Below the pieces are notes generated by a model. The model worked only from the letters and a program-made list of their open reading frames with translations. It had not been told where the DNA came from and ran no database searches. From assembly GCA_023401925.1 (NCBI GenBank), contig JAEXDA010000013.1, positions 15,730-79,729 of the forward strand: a DNA stretch of 64,000 nucleotides. Reading direction: 5' to 3'. Of this stretch, positions 62,011 through 64,000 are shown piece after piece. Position numbers and translations under genes: made by a program. Every line of letters starts with the position of its first letter. The stretch's first letter is position 1. The stretch is from Bacillota bacterium. Its GTDB lineage: Bacteria > Bacillota > UBA4882 > UBA8346.

Positions 62011-63531
62011 CTAGGAGTCTGTGCATGTAAAAAATAGAACGAAGATGGCGCTTGTTAAAGAGGAAAACTGGGTAATTAACTTTTCAACGCTTGATTATGA
62101 AAATTTTTGTAACCCAGCAAGCTTATTTAAACACCGGTTACCCATTATTCTGCTTTTTAACTTTCGCTGATTTTAAATCGATACAGTTTAAGCAAATTAT
62201 GGCATAAGCAAACTAGATCCCATTCACCTTGGCCACGAAGGGAAAATTGGCGAAATCCCATACAGTTTTTAATTTGGCCAAATACCGGCTCAACCGTTAT
62301 TTTGCGTAAAGCATATTGCATCCGGCCTCGGTTGGTGTTTAGATAACGCCGCATCGCCTCGGCTATGGTCATATTCTTCGGCATTGGCCCGCGAGGGCTT
62401 TTGAATAAAGTCCCGTGCTTTTGCCGATCAGGTGGTATATAGGGAGCTATCTTTGCTTTTTCACGTAGATAATTGATATTATCTTCACTAAAATATCCGG
62501 CATCCGCCCAAAGCCCATCCGGTTTTTTATGTAAATTAGCTTCAATCAGTGGAACTACTTGTTGCAATTGCTGTTTATCATTGGCTTGGTCGCAAAGGGC
62601 TTTGGCTACGATAATTTGATTTTTTGAATCCACCGCCAATTGGGCATTATATGCCTGAATAAAACATTTTTTGTCCTCGGATGAGGGCATGATCCGGGAT
62701 TCCGGGTCGGTGAAATTGTATTGGTCTTTTTCCTGGGGCTTGAGTGGCTGATTATCGTCGTTATCTTTGCCTTTTTTCTTGCGTTCCCTGGCAGCCCTTT
62801 TTTCGATCTCTTTTTTGGCTTTACGAATGGCAGCAAGACGGTTCTCCCTACCACGAAGCGCTTTAGGAAGTTCGTCGCCCCGTTTGTTTTTACCGTAAAG
62901 CTTATCTTCGGCTTGATCGACTTTTTCGGCTTCGGCATTCATTTCAGCTATTTCTTGGATGAGCCGGTCTTCTTCACTTTGCATTCGTCCGTAGCTCATG
63001 GCTTTGTGTTTGGAGGCATTGGCTTTAATTTTGGTGCCGTCTAATGAAACGTGGCCCACTTGCACAATTTCGGCATCTTGACAAATTGCTAAAACCTCCA
63101 GAAAAATTTTTTGAAAGGCAGCTATATGACGAACACGAAAATTGGCAATAGCCCGGAATTTTGGAAACCGATTTCCGGTTAAATAACGGAAGGCGACTTC
63201 ATCCTCGCATTTTTGAGCGAGCTTGCGGGATGAACGGACTCCGGTGCAATAGCCGTAAATGAGGATTTTAAGCATCATCCGTGGGTGATAAGGCGGATAT
63301 CCACGGAGTTCTGTTTCATATACCTTTTGAATTTCGTAGATGTCTATCTCATCAAGGATATCGTTAATGAATCGGGCTATATGGTCTGGGTCGAGCCAAT
63401 CGCCAAAGGTTTGGGGGATTAAGCTCATTTGTTGTTGGTTATAGGTTTGATATGTTTTCATATCTTCTTATTTCTATATCAATTGCTATTTCCCTTGCTT
63501 TTCCATTATGTTTACGTGCACAGACTCCTAG
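62011..63531. mobile_element. IS1182-family insertion sequence, complete
   Basis: The left end CTAGGAGTCTGTGCATGTAA and the right end TTACGTGCACAGACTCCTAG are imperfect inverted repeats enclosing one transposase gene. The outermost CTAG is its own complement and could be either part of the ends or a 4-bp target duplication. The element is about 1.52 kb and looks intact. Confidence 0.85.
62157..63461 (-). CDS. IS1182-family transposase
   Basis: This is a DDE transposase of 434 residues. The N-terminal helical region (PQTFGDWLDPDHIARFINDI, YPPYHPRMMLKILIYGYCTG) is followed by the first aspartate in HVSLDGTKIKANASKHKAMS. A charged insertion with many Lys and Arg comes next, then the second aspartate in GLWADAGYFSE and the glutamate in KITVEPVFGQIKNCMGFRQF. 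Length and motifs are complete, so the element may be active. Confidence 0.92.
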   Translation of the reverse strand: MKTYQTYNQQQMSLIPQTFGDWLDPDHIARFINDILDEIDIYEIQKVYETELRGYPPYHPRMMLKILIYGYCTGVRSSRKLAQKCEDEVAFRYLTGNRFPKFRAIANFRVRHIAAFQKIFLEVLAICQDAEIVQVGHVSLDGTKIKANASKHKAMSYGRMQSEEDRLIQEIAEMNAEAEKVDQAEDKLYGKNKRGDELPKALRGRENRLAAIRKAKKEIEKRAARERKKKGKDNDDNQPLKPQEKDQYNFTDPESRIMPSSEDKKCFIQAYNAQLAVDSKNQIIVAKALCDQANDKQQLQQVVPLIEANLHKKPDGLWADAGYFSEDNINYLREKAKIAPYIPPDRQKHGTLFKSPRGPMPKNMTIAEAMRRYLNTNRGRMQYALRKITVEPVFGQIKNCMGFRQFSLRGQGEWDLVCLCHNLLKLYRFKISES

Positions 63532-63592
63532 GGTCGAGACTTAGGCTCTTTCCGCTTTCCTTACCTCGGGTTGGGTGACTCCATACGCAATC

Positions 63593-63915
63593 GTTGCGTA
63601 AAGGTACTCAACCGTCGCGTCAAAGTACTTAGTCGTTGCGCGAAGGTACTCAATCGTCGCGTTAAAGTACTTAGTCGTTGCGCGAAGGTACTCAACCGTC
63701 GCGTTAAGGTACTTAGTCGTTGCGCGAAGGTACTCAACCGTCGCGTTAAAGTACTTAGTCGTTGCGCGAAGGTACTCAACCGTCGCGTTAAAGTACTTAG
63801 TCGTTGCGCGAAGGTACTTAACCGTCGCGTTAAGGTACTTAGTCGTTGCGCGAAGGTACTTAACCGTCGCGTTAAAGTACTTAGTCGTTGCGCGAAGGTA
63901 CTCAACCGTCGCGTA
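63593..63915. repeat. Tandem array of a 42-bp unit made of two 21-bp halves
   Basis: About 7.7 copies of a 42-bp unit lie head to tail. The first half reads GTTGCGCGAAGGTACTCAAC and the second CGTCGCGTTAAAGTACTTAG, each followed by one or two linking bases; the halves are diverged copies of one 21-bp word. Both strands stay open through the array because 21 is a multiple of three. The minus strand reads LSTFAQR-LSTLTRR repeats and the plus strand KVLSRCA-KVLNRRV. I found no ribosome site that makes either frame convincing. The last 85 bases of the window hold nothing I recognise. Confidence 0.85.
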
Positions 63916-64000
63916 AATTTTTTAGTTTTATCTATTGGGGTGATTGAATATTGAATTTTTAACAGTTATTTGTTTCCAAACAATATTTTTATGGTAAAAA

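Noticed and set aside
63593..63915. CRISPR array
   Set aside because: Units follow each other without unique spacers, and there are no cas genes nearby.
63561..63954. Heptad-repeat proteins read from both strands of the terminal array
   Set aside because: Both frames are open only because the unit length is a multiple of three. No convincing ribosome site precedes either frame.

Overview
The window comes from a diderm (outer-membrane-bearing) relative of the Firmicutes, in the general direction of Negativicutes or Limnochordia-type lineages. This is an inference. TonB-dependent receptors, a secretin and small outer-membrane beta-barrels show an outer membrane, while nearly every gene has a strong GGAGG ribosome binding site. 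I cannot name the species. Almost all genes lie on the minus strand, so transcription mostly runs from high to low coordinates.

1-20.3 kb is a complete catecholate siderophore locus. Read in the direction of transcription it holds dhbA, a dedicated DAHP synthase, dhbC, dhbE, dhbB, a one-module NRPS, an MbtH protein and a DHA2-type exporter. Then follow two TonB-dependent receptors, a periplasmic binding protein and a Fes-type esterase, facing an AraC-type regulator that enters from the window edge. The NRPS adenylation pocket reads as the threonine code and there is no glycine module, so the predicted product is a cyclic (2,3-dihydroxybenzoyl-threonine)3 rather than enterobactin or bacillibactin. 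A 3.2-kb tandem duplication with a GGTAT junction produced the second receptor and left fused stumps of the exporter and binding-protein genes. A palindromic operator (AGTTAG-N6-CTAACT) precedes dhbA and both receptors. No FecCD-type permease or ATPase is present in the window.

21-36.2 kb holds three very large secreted glycoside hydrolases (GH3, GH2 and GH38). Each ends in the same three-domain Ig-like tail.

36.6-43.4 kb is a fimbria-like secretion cluster: a small secreted protein, two paralogous pilin-like proteins plus a third decayed copy, a PapD/DUF916-like chaperone, a secretin, and a hybrid protein with a secretin-type N-terminus and a C-terminal outer-membrane barrel. No usher is present. 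This is my best candidate for an undescribed system. A 186-bp MITE-like element sits between the pilins and the chaperone.

43.4-47.2 kb carries a group II intron RT-like stump, a 21-nt-periodic repeat, and a ROK regulator with a sugar-type MFS transporter. 47.4-61.8 kb is an accessory island of small immunity-type genes (SUKH, ankyrin, Sel1 and unnamed families), many of them broken, duplicated or frameshifted. It also contains an outer-membrane barrel gene, a frameshifted CASTOR/POLLUX-type channel and a LemA/DUF3137 pair. No toxin gene is visible. The window ends with an IS1182-family element and a 42-bp tandem repeat.
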